7,646 nt of DNA from Oscillospiraceae bacterium (GTDB lineage Bacteria; Bacillota; Clostridia; Oscillospirales; Oscillospiraceae): NCBI GenBank assembly GCA_020866945.1, contig JAJBVW010000082.1, forward strand, positions 1-7,646, in the 5' to 3' direction. The notes under the pieces were generated by a model. It had not been told where the DNA came from. It made no database searches and worked only from the letters and a program-made list of their open reading frames with translations. Position numbers and translations under genes: made by a program. Below, piece after piece: positions 6,318 through 7,646 of the stretch; within the stretch, counting starts at the first letter, position 1; every line of letters starts with the position of its first letter.

Positions 6318-7646
6318 TTACTTCGACCTCTGTTTTCGATAGACGACAACCGTGACGACGACCTCTGCCACATAGGCCGCGACAAACAGGATATTCAGCC
6401 AGAAGAGAACAAAGTCCGCGTGGGCCAGGGCCTCCTCGTCGTATGCGGCGATGGGCAGATAACCGCTGGACGCGCTGCCATAGCTGAGGCGGCTGACGGA
6501 TTGGTTTCTCCACACCCACTTGCACAGCAGATTTCCCTCCCCGTCCACCAGGGCATCCCCGTAGGTCACATTGCCCAGGGAGTTTGCATAACTTTCACTC
6601 ACAGGGCTTCCATTTTCATCGAAATACAGCGGCTCCCAATCCTCCGTAAACGCCTCATAAATCAGCACAGGTTCCTCCTCCGGCTCAGAAACCACCGCAA
6701 CGGCTTCGGTACCGTAATAATCGGTATCTCTCGAAACCTCCTCCTCGATGTAAGACACGAAGCTGTTGTAATCCTCAAACATCGTTCCGCTGGTGAAAAC
6801 CGTTGCATCCACCGTGTTGACCCCAATTTGAACCGCCAGGGTGATAACCAGCGACACGCACAGCCTGACGCCGTATTTCCGCTGGAGCCGGTGCCTTTTC
6901 CAATAGCGGGCCTCCGCCGCTTCCTCCATTCGCAGAACGCCCTTTTTCACCAGGGAGGCGTTGACGGCCCAGCATATTATGACATAAACGACTGTCAGGA
7001 CAGCCGCCGCCAGCAGACCATACGCAAGCCAGCTGGCAGCGCTCAGCCCCAGATAGGCGGCCACAAACAGCAGCGGCAGCGCCACGCCCAGCACAAACAC
7101 GTCAAGGCCGAAGGAATATTCTCCCAGGCGCACCACGCTTCTTTTATAATTATATAAATCCTTGCCCTCGTCTATCCCGTCCACGGCGGCAAGGGCGTTG
7201 TTGAGGAAGATGAGCTGACAGACGACCCCGGCGATCAGAAATATCATGGCCACGGAAAACCCAATGATGGCATAGAGAAAGCCCAGGTTTAGTATCATGG
7301 CGGCGGCCAGGCCCGTCAGGGATATGCCCATGGCGATATAGGTGTGGTTTTTGTATTTGGTGAGGCTGGCGGCCAGCAATCGCTGCCTCTGCTTCTGTCC
7401 CCTGGCAGTGGCGATCTCCCCCGCGGCTTCGGCTTCGCTGGCCCGCTCCTCCGGGGCCTTGCGCTCGCCCCGGAGAAGCTCGTCGCAGGTCACGCCGAAA
7501 ATCTCCGCAATCACAGGTATCAGGGAGAGGTCGGGAGCGCCCTCGTCCCGCTCCCAGCGGCTGACGGTCTTGTCGGATACATTCAGCTTCTCCGCCAAAT
7601 CCTTTTGGGTCATGCCGTTGGCCTTTCGCAGCGCGGCGATAAAGGC
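6318..7646 (-). CDS. Membrane-anchored XRE-family HTH protein (5' end outside window)
   Basis: 442 residues are visible; the frame stays open to the right edge. An internal ATG at 7613 would cut off helix 1 of the DNA-binding domain (FIAALRKANG precedes it), so the real start is probably a few codons beyond the window. Numbered from the first visible codon: XRE/Cro helix-turn-helix 1-60 with MTQKDLAEKLNVSDKTVSRWE (12-32, recognition helix around SDKTVSRWE) and the D-E-L-L end typical of clostridial XRE domains; a charged linker 61-100; hydrophobic segments near 103-123, 125-150, 180-202, 206-229 and 261-277; a polar acidic domain about 281-409; a last membrane segment 412-436; and a short basic tail. 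Six segments place both the HTH and the tail in the cytoplasm and the acidic domain outside, so it may sense an outside signal and act on DNA. Ligand and target are unknown; it could also act only on its own promoter. It runs convergent to the transporter pair. Confidence 0.85.
   Translation of the reverse strand, partial: AFIAALRKANGMTQKDLAEKLNVSDKTVSRWERDEGAPDLSLIPVIAEIFGVTCDELLRGERKAPEERASEAEAAGEIATARGQKQRQRLLAASLTKYKNHTYIAMGISLTGLAAAMILNLGFLYAIIGFSVAMIFLIAGVVCQLIFLNNALAAVDGIDEGKDLYNYKRSVVRLGEYSFGLDVFVLGVALPLLFVAAYLGLSAASWLAYGLLAAAVLTVVYVIICWAVNASLVKKGVLRMEEAAEARYWKRHRLQRKYGVRLCVSLVITLAVQIGVNTVDATVFTSGTMFEDYNSFVSYIEEEVSRDTDYYGTEAVAVVSEPEEEPVLIYEAFTEDWEPLYFDENGSPVSESYANSLGNVTYGDALVDGEGNLLCKWVWRNQSVSRLSYGSASSGYLPIAAYDEEALAHADFVLFWLNILFVAAYVAEVVVTVVVYRKQRSK

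Noticed and set aside
7611..7613. ATG 7613 as the start of the HTH protein
   Set aside because: It would remove the first helix of the XRE fold, which is readable upstream in the same frame up to the window edge.

Overview
The window looks like chromosomal DNA from a GC-rich, low-temperature-sensitive-neutral Firmicute of the class Clostridia, most likely a gut Oscillospiraceae/Ruminococcaceae-type organism. This is an inference from strong purine-rich Shine-Dalgarno sites, a GC-rich coding bias that opens long antisense frames, a CoA-transferase of the acetyl-/4-hydroxybutyrate-type common in butyrate-forming anaerobes, and a membrane-anchored XRE regulator of a kind frequent in clostridia. 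No mobile element, CRISPR array, rRNA or tRNA was seen.

Left half (about 1-3411, minus strand): a tightly packed four-gene operon read right to left. It contains an acetyl-CoA hydrolase/4-hydroxybutyrate-type CoA-transferase, a phosphotriesterase-family binuclear metallohydrolase (lactonase-like), a FucA-type class II aldolase, and a DUF2461 protein cut by the window edge. The gaps are +20, -4 and -11 nt, so the genes are probably co-transcribed and translationally coupled. All expected catalytic or metal residues of the three enzymes are present. Together they suggest a small catabolic module (ring opening or hydrolysis, CoA activation, aldol cleavage) whose substrate cannot be read from the sequence.

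Centre (3412-3701): a 290-nt divergent intergenic region. It holds a near-consensus sigma-A promoter (TTGACG, 17 nt, TATAAT) for the rightward genes, with a perfect 14-bp palindrome over the -10/start region, and a weaker extended -10 promoter for the leftward operon.

Right half (3702-6247, plus strand): two tandem paralogues of the CNNM/CorC/HlyC (DUF21-CBS-CBS-CorC_HlyC) membrane family, joined by an ATGA stop/start overlap. They are probably Mg2+ or other divalent-cation exporters, possibly working as a hetero-oligomer. They end at a perfect 15-bp bidirectional hairpin terminator (6257-6297) shared with a convergent minus-strand gene. That gene encodes an XRE helix-turn-helix protein with about six membrane segments and an acidic extracytoplasmic domain; its first few codons lie beyond the right edge.
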